Shown here in pieces: positions 27,539-35,742 of a stretch of DNA of 60,064 nt. The notes under the pieces were generated by a model that worked only from the letters and a program-made list of their open reading frames with translations, was not told the DNA's origin and did no database searches. The translations under genes and the position numbers were made by a program. Source of the stretch: an uncultured Collinsella sp. (GTDB lineage Bacteria > Actinomycetota > Coriobacteriia > Coriobacteriales > Coriobacteriaceae); the NCBI GenBank assembly GCA_900756725.1, contig CAAELJ010000155.1:1-60064 (forward strand), written 5' to 3'. Position 1 is the stretch's first letter; each line of letters opens with the position of its first letter.

Positions 27539-27660
27539 GTTTACATACCGTTTAGGCTGATTTCTCTACCGTCTACGGGTATTTCGCGTTAAACTTCTAA
27601 ACAGAAGAGTAAAACATTTAGTAAACAGAACAAAACGAAACACGCGTCTGTTTACTGAAC
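27539..27660 (+). promoter_or_regulatory. Operator region of the isomerase operon
   Basis: The region is AT-rich and packed with the half-site TAAAC(A): TGTTTACATACCGTTTAG at 27539, TAAACTTCTAAACAG at 27590-27604, TTTAGTAAACAGA at 27617-27629 and its inverse TCTGTTTACTGAA at 27647-27659. The last pair is an inverted repeat with 12 of 13 matching bases. LacI binding is inferred from the repeat pattern and the adjacent regulator gene. Confidence 0.55.
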
Positions 27661-27682
27661 ATGTGACTAGGGGAGGACGTAC

Positions 27683-29083
27683 ATGGATAAGATCAAGCTC
27701 GGTTTTGTGCCCACGCGCCGCAGCATCTTTAGCGCGCCGGACGCGATCAAGTATCGCGGCCTGACGGCTGATCGCCTGCGCGAGATCGGCGTCGACATCG
27801 TGGATATCGACGACATCAACGACGAGGGCCTGCTGTTCGATGACAGCCATATCGAGCCTATCGTCAAGAAGTTCCGCGCCGAGGGCGTCGACGGCATCAT
27901 GCTGTGCCACGCCAACTTTGGCACCGAGTATGTCTGCGCCCGCCTTGCCCGCGAGCTCGGCCTGCCCGTGCTGCTGTGGGGCCCGCGCGACGAGCGCCCC
28001 GAGCCCGATGGCACCCGTCTGCGCGATAGCCAGTGCGGCCTGTTCGCCACCGGCAAGGTCCTGCGCCGCTTCCGGGTTCCCTTCACCTATATGACCAACT
28101 GCCGCCTGACCGACCCCGAGTTCGAGCGCGGCGTCTGGGACTTCTTGGCTGTGTGCAACGTGGTCAAGACCTTCAAGCACACCCGCATTCTGCAGATGGC
28201 CACCCGTCCGTTCGACTTCTGGTCCACGATGTGCAACGAGGGTGAGCTGCTCGAAAAGTTCAATATCCAGCTTTCGCCCATCCCCATGACCGAGCTTGTC
28301 CAGGCCGTGCGCGATGCCCAGGCCGACGAGCAGGCCATGAACGCCATGCTCGCCCACATCACCGACAGCTTTGAGATCTGCATCCCCGAGGACAAGGTCC
28401 CCGCGGTCGCAGGGCTCGCCATCGCCATGAAGCGCCTGGTCGAGAAGTACGGTTGCAACGCCGGCGCCATCCAGTGCTGGAACGCCCTGCAGGACGAGCT
28501 GGGCATTATGCCCTGCGCCGCCAACGCCATCCTCAACGAGATGGGCATCCCCGTCGTGTGCGAGACCGATATCCACGGCGCCATCACCGCGCTGATGGTC
28601 GAGGCGGCCGACCTGGGCCGTCACCGCGGCATGTTCGCCGACTGGACCGTGCGCCATCCCGATAACGAGAACGGCGAGCTGCTGCAGCACTGCGGCCCCT
28701 GGCCCTGCAGCTGTGCGGCCGTCAAGCCTAAGCTCACCTACCCGCTGGCCTTCGATCACCCCGGCGCGCTGACGGCCGAGGCCAAGCACGGCGACCTCAC
28801 CCTTGCCCGCTTTGACGGCGACAACGGCGAGTACTCGCTGCTGCTGGGCAACGCCCGCGGCATCGACGGCCCGGCCGGCATGGGCACCTACCTGTGGGTC
28901 GAGGTCGACAATCTCAAGCGCCTCGAGGCCAAGATCGTCGAGGGCCCCTACATCCACCACTGCGTCGCCATTCACGCCAACGTGGTGCCGGTGCTCTACG
29001 AGGTGTGCAAGTACATCGGCATTGCCCCCGACCTGTACGACCCGATTGAAGAAGACGTCAAAGCCTACCTGCGAGGAGAGTAG
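27683..29083 (+). CDS. L-fucose/L-arabinose isomerase-family protein
   Basis: A 466-aa cytoplasmic enzyme of the FucI/AraA fold, expected to interconvert an aldose and a ketose using a divalent metal. It starts MDKIKLGFVPTRRS and has the N-terminal Rossmann-like strand, VCETDIHGAITALM and a C-terminal domain with HHCVAIHANV. It is shorter than E. coli FucI (about 590 aa) and AraA (about 500 aa) and belongs to the broader, mostly uncharacterised branch. GGGGAGG precedes the ATG. Three nucleotides separate it from the transketolase N gene, so one pathway is likely. The sugar is not determined by sequence. Confidence 0.8.
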   Translation: MDKIKLGFVPTRRSIFSAPDAIKYRGLTADRLREIGVDIVDIDDINDEGLLFDDSHIEPIVKKFRAEGVDGIMLCHANFGTEYVCARLARELGLPVLLWGPRDERPEPDGTRLRDSQCGLFATGKVLRRFRVPFTYMTNCRLTDPEFERGVWDFLAVCNVVKTFKHTRILQMATRPFDFWSTMCNEGELLEKFNIQLSPIPMTELVQAVRDAQADEQAMNAMLAHITDSFEICIPEDKVPAVAGLAIAMKRLVEKYGCNAGAIQCWNALQDELGIMPCAANAILNEMGIPVVCETDIHGAITALMVEAADLGRHRGMFADWTVRHPDNENGELLQHCGPWPCSCAAVKPKLTYPLAFDHPGALTAEAKHGDLTLARFDGDNGEYSLLLGNARGIDGPAGMGTYLWVEVDNLKRLEAKIVEGPYIHHCVAIHANVVPVLYEVCKYIGIAPDLYDPIEEDVKAYLRGE

Positions 29084-29085
29084 AA

Positions 29086-29922
29086 ATGGCAACTATCGAA
29101 GAGCTTGAGTCCCTGCGTTGGGACCTTCGCCGCGATTGCGTCGATATCATCATGGCTGGCGCCGGCGGCCACATCGGCGGCGACATGTCGGTGATCGACG
29201 CCCTCATGACCCTCTACGCCAACCACCTCAACATTTCGCCCGAGACCGTCGACGATCCCGGTCGCGACCGCTTCGTGCTCTCTAAGGGCCACGCCATGGA
29301 GGCCTACTACGCGGTGCTCTGCCACGAGGGCTATCTGGACCTCGACGACGTCAAGGCCCGCTTCTCCAAGTTCGGCAGCCCCTACATCGGTCACCCCAAC
29401 AACAAGCTCAAGGGCATCGAGATGAACTCCGGTTCGCTGGGCCATGGCCTGCCCGTGGCCGTGGGCATGGCGCTTGCCGGCAAGATGGACGGCCGCGACT
29501 ACCGCGTCTACACCATCATGGGTGACGGCGAGCTTGCCGAGGGCTCGGTCTGGGAGGGCGCCATGAGCGGCGGCAACTACCAGCTCGATAATCTGTGCGC
29601 GCTCGTGGACCGCAACCGCCTGCAGATCAGCGGCAGCACCGAGGACGTCATGAAGCAGGACTCGCAGGAGGAGCGCTGGGCCGCCTTCGGCTGGAACGTG
29701 CTCTCCATTCCGGGCAACGACGTCCAGGCCATCGACGCCGCGCTGACGCTGGCCGCCGAGACCAAGGGTAAGCCCACGGTCATCATCCTCAACACGGTGA
29801 AGGGCTATGGCTCGCCCGTTATGGAGGACAAGGCCTCCTGGCATCATCACCTGCCCAACGATGAGGAATATGCCCAGATCATCGCCGATTTCGCTGCCCA
29901 TAAGGAGGCCATCAATGGCTAA
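29086..29922 (+). CDS. Transketolase, N-terminal (TPP-binding) subunit
   Basis: A 278-aa subunit carrying the thiamine diphosphate pyrophosphate-binding half of transketolase. It shows SKGHAMEAYYAVL, GSLGHGLPVAVGMAL and the TPP motif GDGELAEGSVWEGAM ending with DRN. It needs the next gene product for the pyrimidine-binding half. The stop overlaps the start of that gene by 8 nt. Split transketolases occur in the pentose phosphate pathway of many anaerobes and also as dedicated enzymes such as apulose-4-phosphate transketolase. Confidence 0.9.
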   Translation: MATIEELESLRWDLRRDCVDIIMAGAGGHIGGDMSVIDALMTLYANHLNISPETVDDPGRDRFVLSKGHAMEAYYAVLCHEGYLDLDDVKARFSKFGSPYIGHPNNKLKGIEMNSGSLGHGLPVAVGMALAGKMDGRDYRVYTIMGDGELAEGSVWEGAMSGGNYQLDNLCALVDRNRLQISGSTEDVMKQDSQEERWAAFGWNVLSIPGNDVQAIDAALTLAAETKGKPTVIILNTVKGYGSPVMEDKASWHHHLPNDEEYAQIIADFAAHKEAING

Positions 29923-30853
29923 CAAGATCGCCAATCGCAAGGTTATCTGCGACACGCTGCTCGAGGCCGCGAAGACCGATAAGGACATCGTCGTCCTGTG
30001 CTCCGACTCCCGCGGCTCCGCGTCGCTCACGCCGTTCTTCGATCGGTATCCCCAGCAGTCCGTCGAGGTCGGCATTGCCGAGCAGGACCTGGTGAGCATC
30101 GCCGCCGGCATGGCTTCGTGCGGCAAGAAGGCCTGGGCCGCCTCGCCGGCGTCCTTTGTGACCACGCGCTCGTATGAGCAGTGCAAGGTCGACGTCTCGT
30201 ACTCCAACACCAATGTTAAGCTCATCGGCATCTCGGGCGGCGTGTCCTACGGCGCCTTAGGTATGAGCCACCACTCTGCGCAGGATATCGCCGCCATGAG
30301 CGCGATTCCCAACATGCGCGTGTATCTGCCGAGCGACCGCTTCCAGACCGCCGAACTCGTGCGCGCCCTGGTCAACGATAACAAGCCGGCCTACATCCGC
30401 GTGGGGCGCAACCCGGTCGAGGACGTGTATACCGAGGACGAGTGTCCGTTCCAGATGGACCGTGCCACCTGGGTTCGCCGCGGCAACGATGTGACGCTCG
30501 TCGCCACCGGTGAGATGGTCCGCCACGCCGTGGATGCCGCCGACCTGCTGGCCGAGCAGGGCATTTCGGCAACGGTGCTCGACATGTACTGCGTCAAGCC
30601 GCTCGACGCCGAGGCCGTGATCGAGGCTGCCGGTGCCACGCGCGCCGTCGTGACGGTCGAGGAGCACAGCCCCTTCGGCGGCCTGGGCTCTATGGTCGCG
30701 CAGGCGGTGGGCGAGCATTGCCCGCGTCCGGTCAAGTGCCTGAGCCTGCCCGACGCGCCGGTCATCACCGGCACGAGCCCCGAGGTCTTTGCGCACTACG
30801 GCCTCACCGGCGAAGGCATTGCCAAGACCGTCGCCGAGTTCCTCGGCAACTAG
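29915..30853 (+). CDS. Transketolase, C-terminal (pyrimidine-binding) subunit
   Basis: A 312-aa partner of the preceding subunit. The catalytic Glu that activates TPP lies in VEVGIAEQDLVSIAAGMA; the Transket_pyr domain spans about 5-170 and the C-terminal domain about 185-310 (with VTVEEHSPFGGLG). ATG 29915 follows AAGGAGG inside the upstream gene. Together they form one two-chain transketolase in an operon with an isomerase upstream and, 174 bp downstream, an FGGY kinase. Confidence 0.9.
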   Translation: MANKIANRKVICDTLLEAAKTDKDIVVLCSDSRGSASLTPFFDRYPQQSVEVGIAEQDLVSIAAGMASCGKKAWAASPASFVTTRSYEQCKVDVSYSNTNVKLIGISGGVSYGALGMSHHSAQDIAAMSAIPNMRVYLPSDRFQTAELVRALVNDNKPAYIRVGRNPVEDVYTEDECPFQMDRATWVRRGNDVTLVATGEMVRHAVDAADLLAEQGISATVLDMYCVKPLDAEAVIEAAGATRAVVTVEEHSPFGGLGSMVAQAVGEHCPRPVKCLSLPDAPVITGTSPEVFAHYGLTGEGIAKTVAEFLGN

Positions 30854-30869
30854 TAGACACAGACGCTGC

Positions 30870-30970
30870 GCGGCCGCCAAGCACCGCACCTTGCCGTTCA
30901 AACCGTCGCTTGCGTACGCAAAGTACGCGGCGCTCCTCTTTCACGGCAATCTGCGGCACTTGGTGGCCGC
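30870..30970. repeat. Imperfect inverted repeat between transketolase and kinase
   Basis: Arms 30870-30897 and 30943-30970 (28 nt each) pair with five mismatches; the arms begin GCGGCC and end TTGCCGT. A smaller palindrome GCGTACGCAAAGTACGC sits in the middle. It fills most of this intergenic space and looks like another dispersed repeat rather than a simple terminator, as no T run follows. Confidence 0.6.
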
Positions 30971-31027
30971 TCGCTCCTTGTCCGTCGGGTTTTAGTTTTT
31001 GAATCGGCGGGGGAGACAGGAGAGTAC

Positions 31028-32518
31028 ATGAGTAAATACATCATCGGGATCGATCAGTCCACGCAGGGCACCAAGGCGCTGCTGGTGGACGAGGGCGGCC
31101 ATTTGATTCATCGTGCCGACCGCTCGCATCGCCAGATTGTCAACGAGGCCGGCTGGGTGAGCCATGATCCGGCCGAGATTGCCGCCAATGTGCTGGCCGT
31201 GGCGCGCGCTGTGGTGGAGGAGACCGGGGTCGATCCGGCCGACATCGCCGGCATCGGCATCTCCAACCAGCGCGAGACCACCGTTGCCTGGAACCGCACG
31301 ACGGACGAGCCGCTGTGCGATGCCGTGGTGTGGCAGTGCGCCCGCGCCCGCGAGCTGTGCGACAAGCTGGCCGCGCGCGAGGGTGTGGCCGAGCTGGTGC
31401 GTGACACGACGGGTCTGGTGCTCTCGCCCTACTACCCGGCGGGCAAGATGGCCTGGATCCTCGCGAACGTTCCCGCTGCTGCCGAGGCTGCCGCGGCGGG
31501 CGAGCTGTGCCTGGGTACCATCGATGCCTGGGTGGTCTGGACGCTCACGGGCGGTGCGGAGTTCCGCTGCGACTGGTCTAACGCCAGCCGCACGCAGCTC
31601 TTTGACCTGCGCCGTGGCTGCTGGAGCGAGCCGGTGTGCGAGGCCTTTGGCGTCGACGTGGCCTGCCTGCCGCAGGTGACCGATTCCGACGGCCTGTTCG
31701 GCACGACGGATCTGGGCGGCTTTTTGCCGGCGCCCGTGCCCATTCACGGCGTGCTCGGCGACAGCCACGCGGCCTTGTTTGCCCAAGGCTGCCATAGTCG
31801 CGGCATGGCCAAGGCGACCTATGGCACCGGCAGCTCGGTCATGATGAACGTCGGCAACGAGTTCGTTGCCAGCTCGCACGGGCTTTCGAGCTCGCTCGCA
31901 TGGCGCATGGACGGCGTGACCGAGTACGTGCTCGAGGGCAACGTGAGCTATGCCGGCGCCGTCAAGACGTGGCTGCGCGACGATCTGGAGCTCATCAATA
32001 ACCCCGAGGAAGTTACCGACCTGTGCTACGCCGCCAATCCGGCGAGCCGCGTCTACTTTGTGCCGGCGTTTACCGGTTTGGGCGCGCCGCACTGGGCGAG
32101 TGACGCCGAGGGCTGCGTCTTTGGCATGACGCGCACCACGGGTCGCGCGGAGTTCGTAAAAGCTGCAGACGAATCGATTGCCTATCAAATCTTTGACGTA
32201 ATTGACGCAATGGTCGAGGATTCGGGCGCGGCACTTGCCGAGCTTCGCGTTGACGGCGGTCCCACGCGCGATGCGTACCTGATGCAGTTTGAGAGCGACT
32301 TGGTTGGCTCGCCTATCCGCATCGCGAGCAACGACGAGATGAGCGGCCTGGGTGCGGCCTGGGCCTGCGGCATTGCGCTGGGCATGTATACGCGCGATGT
32401 CGTCGACGTCTATGGGGCCCGCGGCATCGTGGAGCCTGCCATGACCGCCGACGAGCGCGCCAAAAAGATCACCGGCTGGCGCCACGCCGTAGCCGCCACC
32501 ATCTCGTACACTGCCTAG
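31028..32518 (+). CDS. FGGY-family carbohydrate kinase (glycerol-kinase-like)
   Basis: A 496-aa kinase with two actin-like domains. Motifs are close to glycerol kinase: IGIDQSTQGTKALLVD (phosphate 1), GISNQRETTVAWNR, LGTIDAWVVWTLTGG, MAKATYGTGSSVMMN and ELRVDGGPTRDAYLMQF. It differs from GlpK in parts of the substrate pocket (for example SPYYPAGK), so the substrate could be another small polyol or ketose. In this operon context, after an isomerase and transketolase, phosphorylation of a ketose is likely. AGGAG precedes the ATG and a strong terminator follows. Confidence 0.85.
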   Translation: MSKYIIGIDQSTQGTKALLVDEGGHLIHRADRSHRQIVNEAGWVSHDPAEIAANVLAVARAVVEETGVDPADIAGIGISNQRETTVAWNRTTDEPLCDAVVWQCARARELCDKLAAREGVAELVRDTTGLVLSPYYPAGKMAWILANVPAAAEAAAAGELCLGTIDAWVVWTLTGGAEFRCDWSNASRTQLFDLRRGCWSEPVCEAFGVDVACLPQVTDSDGLFGTTDLGGFLPAPVPIHGVLGDSHAALFAQGCHSRGMAKATYGTGSSVMMNVGNEFVASSHGLSSSLAWRMDGVTEYVLEGNVSYAGAVKTWLRDDLELINNPEEVTDLCYAANPASRVYFVPAFTGLGAPHWASDAEGCVFGMTRTTGRAEFVKAADESIAYQIFDVIDAMVEDSGAALAELRVDGGPTRDAYLMQFESDLVGSPIRIASNDEMSGLGAAWACGIALGMYTRDVVDVYGARGIVEPAMTADERAKKITGWRHAVAATISYTA

Positions 32519-32553
32519 AATGATTTTTCTGGGACGGGGATTAAAAAATCATT
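32519..32553. repeat. AT-rich hairpin with GGGACGGGG loop (family C)
   Basis: AATGATTTTT and AAAAATCATT form a 10-bp stem around CTGGGACGGGGATTA. It starts at the base after the kinase stop codon. The loop has the same GTCCC core (read on the other strand) as the other repeat families. Confidence 0.6.
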
Positions 32554-32556
32554 CGG

Positions 32557-32595
32557 GCCCCGTCCCGGGTAGCTCATTTGGGACGGGGCTTTTTT
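32557..32595 (+). terminator. Rho-independent terminator of the kinase operon
   Basis: GCCCCGTCCC and GGGACGGGGC form a perfect 10-bp stem (loop GGGTAGCTCATTT) followed by TTTTTT. The right half belongs to a 27-nt repeat seen also at 26219-26245 and inverted at 32631-32657. Confidence 0.9.
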
Positions 32596-32630
32596 GACTG
32601 GTATGATTGGTGCGACCATTCCAACCAGCT

Positions 32631-32657
32631 AAAAGAGTCCCGTCCTAAATTGACTAC
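32631..32657. repeat. Inverted copy of the 27-nt GGGACGGGG repeat
   Basis: Reverse complement of 26219-26245 and 32569-32595 with a few changes; it lies just upstream of luxS. Confidence 0.6.
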
Positions 32658-32671
32658 CGAGAGGATCTGCC

Positions 32672-33160
32672 ATGGAGCGCATCGCGAGTTTTTCCGTTGA
32701 CCATCTGCTGCTTGAGCCCGGCGTGTACGTGAGCCGCATCGACCGCGATCCGGCGACCGGTGCCGCCGTCACCACGTTTGACCTGCGCCTGACCACGCCC
32801 AACCAGGAGCCGGTCATGAACACGGCCGAGTGCCACACCATCGAGCATCTGGGTGCGACGTTCCTTCGCAATCATGCCGAGTGGTCGAGCCGCATTGTCT
32901 ACTTTGGCCCCATGGGCTGCCGCACGGGCTTTTACCTCGTCGTATTTGGCGAGGTGACGAGCGAGGAGATCTTGCCGCTCGTGCGTGAGCTGTTCGCGTT
33001 TGTCGCGGGCTTTGAGGGCGATGTTCCCGGTGCCGCTCCCGAGGAGTGCGGTAACTACCTGGACCAGAACCTCCCCATGGCAAACTGGCTTGCGCGCCGT
33101 TATCTCGACCGCGATCTGGCCGATATCGACGAGAAGCACCTGCACTATCAGCAGGCATAG
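32672..33160 (+). CDS. luxS: S-ribosylhomocysteine lyase
   Basis: A 162-aa enzyme that cleaves S-ribosylhomocysteine to homocysteine and DPD, the precursor of autoinducer-2. The metal ligands His55 and His59 lie in CHTIEHLGATF; the catalytic Cys83 is in FGPMGCRTGFYL; the third ligand Cys126 is in EECGNYL. Length is normal. It is flanked by hairpins and looks monocistronic; no mtnN or methionine gene is adjacent. Its presence implies AI-2 production along with the activated methyl cycle. Confidence 0.97.
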   Translation: MERIASFSVDHLLLEPGVYVSRIDRDPATGAAVTTFDLRLTTPNQEPVMNTAECHTIEHLGATFLRNHAEWSSRIVYFGPMGCRTGFYLVVFGEVTSEEILPLVRELFAFVAGFEGDVPGAAPEECGNYLDQNLPMANWLARRYLDRDLADIDEKHLHYQQA

Positions 33161-33200
33161 GGCCGCCCTCTGCCTCCAAACCGTTCACACGGAGATATTG

Positions 33201-33226
33201 ACCGTTTAACTGTTTAGAAGTGTTTA
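33201..33226 (+). promoter_or_regulatory. Candidate LacI operator upstream of licT-like gene
   Basis: CTGTTTAGAAGT (33210-33221) is an exact 12-nt match, in the opposite orientation, to 27593-27604 in the isomerase promoter; TGTTTA half-sites at 33211 and 33221 are in tandem. Co-regulation with the isomerase operon is inferred. Confidence 0.4.
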
Positions 33227-33261
33227 TTCGAGGTCATTAGCACTAGCTCGCTTAAACTAGT

Positions 33262-33345
33262 TCTTAGAGTGATATTCAGGCAAGGCTCCTGAAGCAGCAT
33301 CTGTTGACATTGATTGTCGGATTCTGCTTCGGGAGCCTTGTTCTG
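33262..33345 (+). promoter_or_regulatory. RAT-type antiterminator site and leader terminator
   Basis: GTGATATTCAGGCAAGGCT (about 33269-33287) resembles the ribonucleic antiterminator target of BglG/LicT proteins. It overlaps the left arm of a 17-bp terminator stem, CAAGGCTCCTGAAGCAG at 33281-33297 with its partner at 33324-33340 (one wobble), followed by TTCTGTTT. The downstream gene encodes the matching antiterminator, so PTS-controlled autoregulation is very likely. Confidence 0.75.
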
Positions 33346-33358
33346 TTTAGGGGGGCAC

Positions 33359-34198
33359 ATGGAAATTGTTAAACGAATTAATACCAGCGCTGTCCTCTGC
33401 GTCGATGGAAATGGCAGACAGTTGGTTGCATTCGGCCGTGGTCTGGGGTTTAAGAATGTCGGAGACGAGGTCCCTCTTTCGGAGATTCAACGAACGTTTT
33501 ATAACGTTAGCTCTCGCTACATCGCTCTCGTTGACGAGGTCCCCGACGAGCTTCTTGAGCTTACCTCGGATGTTATTGATATGTCGACAGGTTTGCTGCC
33601 TTATGAGGTGAGCCCTAATTTGCCGTTTATCCTTGCGGACCATATCGCGTATGCGGTTAAGCGCAAAGAGCAAAATATCGTTGTCCGCATGCCTTTATCG
33701 TTTGATGTCCGCCAACAATATCCCGTCGAATTTAAAATCGGCGAGTATGCACTTAGGATAATCAGGAAACGTCTTAACGTTAGGCTTCCAGCTCATGAGG
33801 CAGTTGGAATTGCCATGGCGTTTATCAATAACATGGCCGATTCGGACTCATGCGAAGTAGTTAAAGAGTTTAGCGCGGATATCTACGATCGTGTTCTGGA
33901 GGAGTCAACCGTTGCTGTTGAAAATCGGCTTGGCATTCAAGTTGATCGGGAAGGTTTCGATTACGCAAGGTTCGCAACCCATCTTCAGTACTTATTCAAT
34001 AGGTTGAACTCTGGCGAAAGCATCGTGAGCGACAACCGCAAGATGTACCTCTCGCTCAAAAAAGAATATCCGGTGGCATCAATGTGCGCCGATGATATTG
34101 CTTCTGTTCTCAGCCGACTGACGGGGCGGGAACTTATAGACGAAGAAAGACTCTACCTCATGATGCACATCAATCGAATTGCATCGAAAACAAGGTAA
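33359..34198 (+). CDS. BglG/LicT-family transcription antiterminator
   Basis: A 279-aa RNA-binding antiterminator. The CAT_RBD domain is at about 1-55 (MEIVKRINTSAVLCVD), then PRD1 (about 65-170) with the regulated His in ADHIAYAVKR, and PRD2 (about 175-279) with His in LMMHINRIA. PTS phosphorylation of these His residues controls binding to the RAT site just upstream. ATG 33359 follows GGGGGG. It should control the PTS permease 68 nt downstream. Base composition is clearly lower in GC than the flanking genes, together with the next two genes. Confidence 0.93.
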   Translation: MEIVKRINTSAVLCVDGNGRQLVAFGRGLGFKNVGDEVPLSEIQRTFYNVSSRYIALVDEVPDELLELTSDVIDMSTGLLPYEVSPNLPFILADHIAYAVKRKEQNIVVRMPLSFDVRQQYPVEFKIGEYALRIIRKRLNVRLPAHEAVGIAMAFINNMADSDSCEVVKEFSADIYDRVLEESTVAVENRLGIQVDREGFDYARFATHLQYLFNRLNSGESIVSDNRKMYLSLKKEYPVASMCADDIASVLSRLTGRELIDEERLYLMMHINRIASKTR

Positions 34199-34266
34199 TT
34201 AGTTGGCAAAGGCGCGCGCTTTGCTGATGGTTACATATAAAACTCAACATGGGAGAAATGGTATTT

Positions 34267-35637
34267 ATGGCAGATACAACCAAGCTCGCTGCCGAGATTC
34301 TCGAGATGGTGGGCGGCGCAGACAACGTTACATTTGTAGCTCACTGCATGACTCGTTTAAGGTTCAACCTTAAGGACGAAAGCATCGTAGACGATGCAAA
34401 AGTCAAGGCGATTGATGGCGTGATCGACATTCGCCATTCCGCGGGGCAATATCAGGTGATTGTGGGACCTAAGGTCGATAAGGTCTATGAAATCGTTGCC
34501 AAGGAAACCGGGATTGACGCCGGAGATTCCGAGGCAAGCGAAGGAGAGACTAAGGGCTTTCTGGGAAAGCTAATGAAGTTCATCAGCGGCATCATGATGC
34601 CCGTTCTTCCTGCCTTGATCGCATGCGGAATGATAAACGCCATCCTTAGCATTCTGACGACGGCGGGTGCTGTTTCCGCCGAGAGCGGAATATACACTCT
34701 GCTGTACGGCATGGGAAATGCCTGCATGTATTTCCTGCCCGTTCTTGTCGGATCATCTGCTGCTCAGTTCTTTGGAACCGATCGATATATCGGTGCGGTA
34801 CTCGGCGCAATCCTGGTTTATCCGACTTTCGTTGCTGCGGCCGGAGCGGGCGATGCGCTGGATTTGCTCGGCATGAAGTTCACAATGGTGAGCTATTCCT
34901 CCACGGTGTTTCCTGCTATCGTGGCGGCTTGGTTCGCATCCGTTCTTAATAAGTGGCTGCGGGCGGTTCTTCCCGATGTTGTGGCATTTGCGCTCGTCCC
35001 GTTCCTGACGGTTGCTGTTGCCGCCCCCGTCTCGCTCCTTGTGATCGGCCCCGTTATTCAGCAGGCGAGCTCTTTGCTTGCGGCTGCAGTGCTGGCGGTC
35101 TATCAGTTCAGCCCCGTCCTTTGCGGCGTTATTCTCGGGCCGATATTCGGTCTCGTTATGATCCCCCTTGGACTCCATTGGGCCCTGATCGTGCTTTCCA
35201 TCAACAATATTATGACCGTCGGCTCCGATCCTATCCTTGGACTTCTCTGCTGCAGCATGGGTGTTGTCGGCGCTTGTTTGGCGTTTGCCCTCCGCTCGAA
35301 GGACCCGAGTGAAAAGAGTCTTGGGTTCAGCTGTGCCATTACGGGCTTTTTCGGGATTACGGAACCGGCGCTGTACGGCATCATCTTGGAGCACAAGAAG
35401 ATCATTATCGCTTCCATGGTCGCCGGAGCAATCAGTGCTGTTATCCCGGCGATTTTCAACACCTGTACGTTCGTTATGACGTCGAGCGGCATTTTTAGCT
35501 TCCCCGGTTATATGGATCCTTCTGGTGATATGAGCAGCCTCATCGGCGCAATTCTTTGCAATGTCGTCGGTTTAATTCTTAACTTCGTTCTCGTTTACAT
35601 CCTGTATCGCCCTGATGAAGAGGCGGTAGTGGAGTAG
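34267..35637 (+). CDS. PTS EIIBC, beta-glucoside/sucrose family
   Basis: A 456-aa sugar permease. The EIIB domain (about 1-80) has the phosphocysteine Cys27 in HCMTRLRF; the EIIC domain (about 100-450) has ten or so TM helices and the GITEPALYG signature. No EIIA domain is attached, so it relies on a glucose-type EIIA encoded elsewhere. GGGAGAA points to ATG 34267. Preceded by its antiterminator, followed by an esterase, so imported sugar may be acylated. Lower GC than the surrounding chromosome. Confidence 0.92.
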   Translation: MADTTKLAAEILEMVGGADNVTFVAHCMTRLRFNLKDESIVDDAKVKAIDGVIDIRHSAGQYQVIVGPKVDKVYEIVAKETGIDAGDSEASEGETKGFLGKLMKFISGIMMPVLPALIACGMINAILSILTTAGAVSAESGIYTLLYGMGNACMYFLPVLVGSSAAQFFGTDRYIGAVLGAILVYPTFVAAAGAGDALDLLGMKFTMVSYSSTVFPAIVAAWFASVLNKWLRAVLPDVVAFALVPFLTVAVAAPVSLLVIGPVIQQASSLLAAAVLAVYQFSPVLCGVILGPIFGLVMIPLGLHWALIVLSINNIMTVGSDPILGLLCCSMGVVGACLAFALRSKDPSEKSLGFSCAITGFFGITEPALYGIILEHKKIIIASMVAGAISAVIPAIFNTCTFVMTSSGIFSFPGYMDPSGDMSSLIGAILCNVVGLILNFVLVYILYRPDEEAVVE

Positions 35638-35687
35638 ACAATTATTCGGGATGTAAGCTGCCGAAAACCCCGCGGCAGATTGCATGT

Positions 35688-35729
35688 GGTGGGCTTGCCG
35701 TTGATTCACGCGAGCCCACCCTCATTTTT
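35688..35729 (+). terminator. Hairpin and T run between PTS and esterase genes
   Basis: GGTGGGCTTGC and GCGAGCCCACC form an 11-bp stem with one wobble, 11-nt loop, then CTCATTTTT. It ends 14 nt before the esterase ATG, so the esterase probably receives partial read-through. Confidence 0.75.
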
Positions 35730-35742
35730 GGAGTGACTAGCT

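Noticed and set aside
27566..29092. A 508-codon frame antisense to the isomerase
   Set aside because: It mirrors the isomerase exactly in extent, lacks a ribosome site and shows no recognisable domain.
31028..32518. Plain glycerol kinase (glpK) naming
   Set aside because: Motifs are GlpK-like, but it lies with an isomerase and transketolase and not with glpF or glpD. The substrate is left open.
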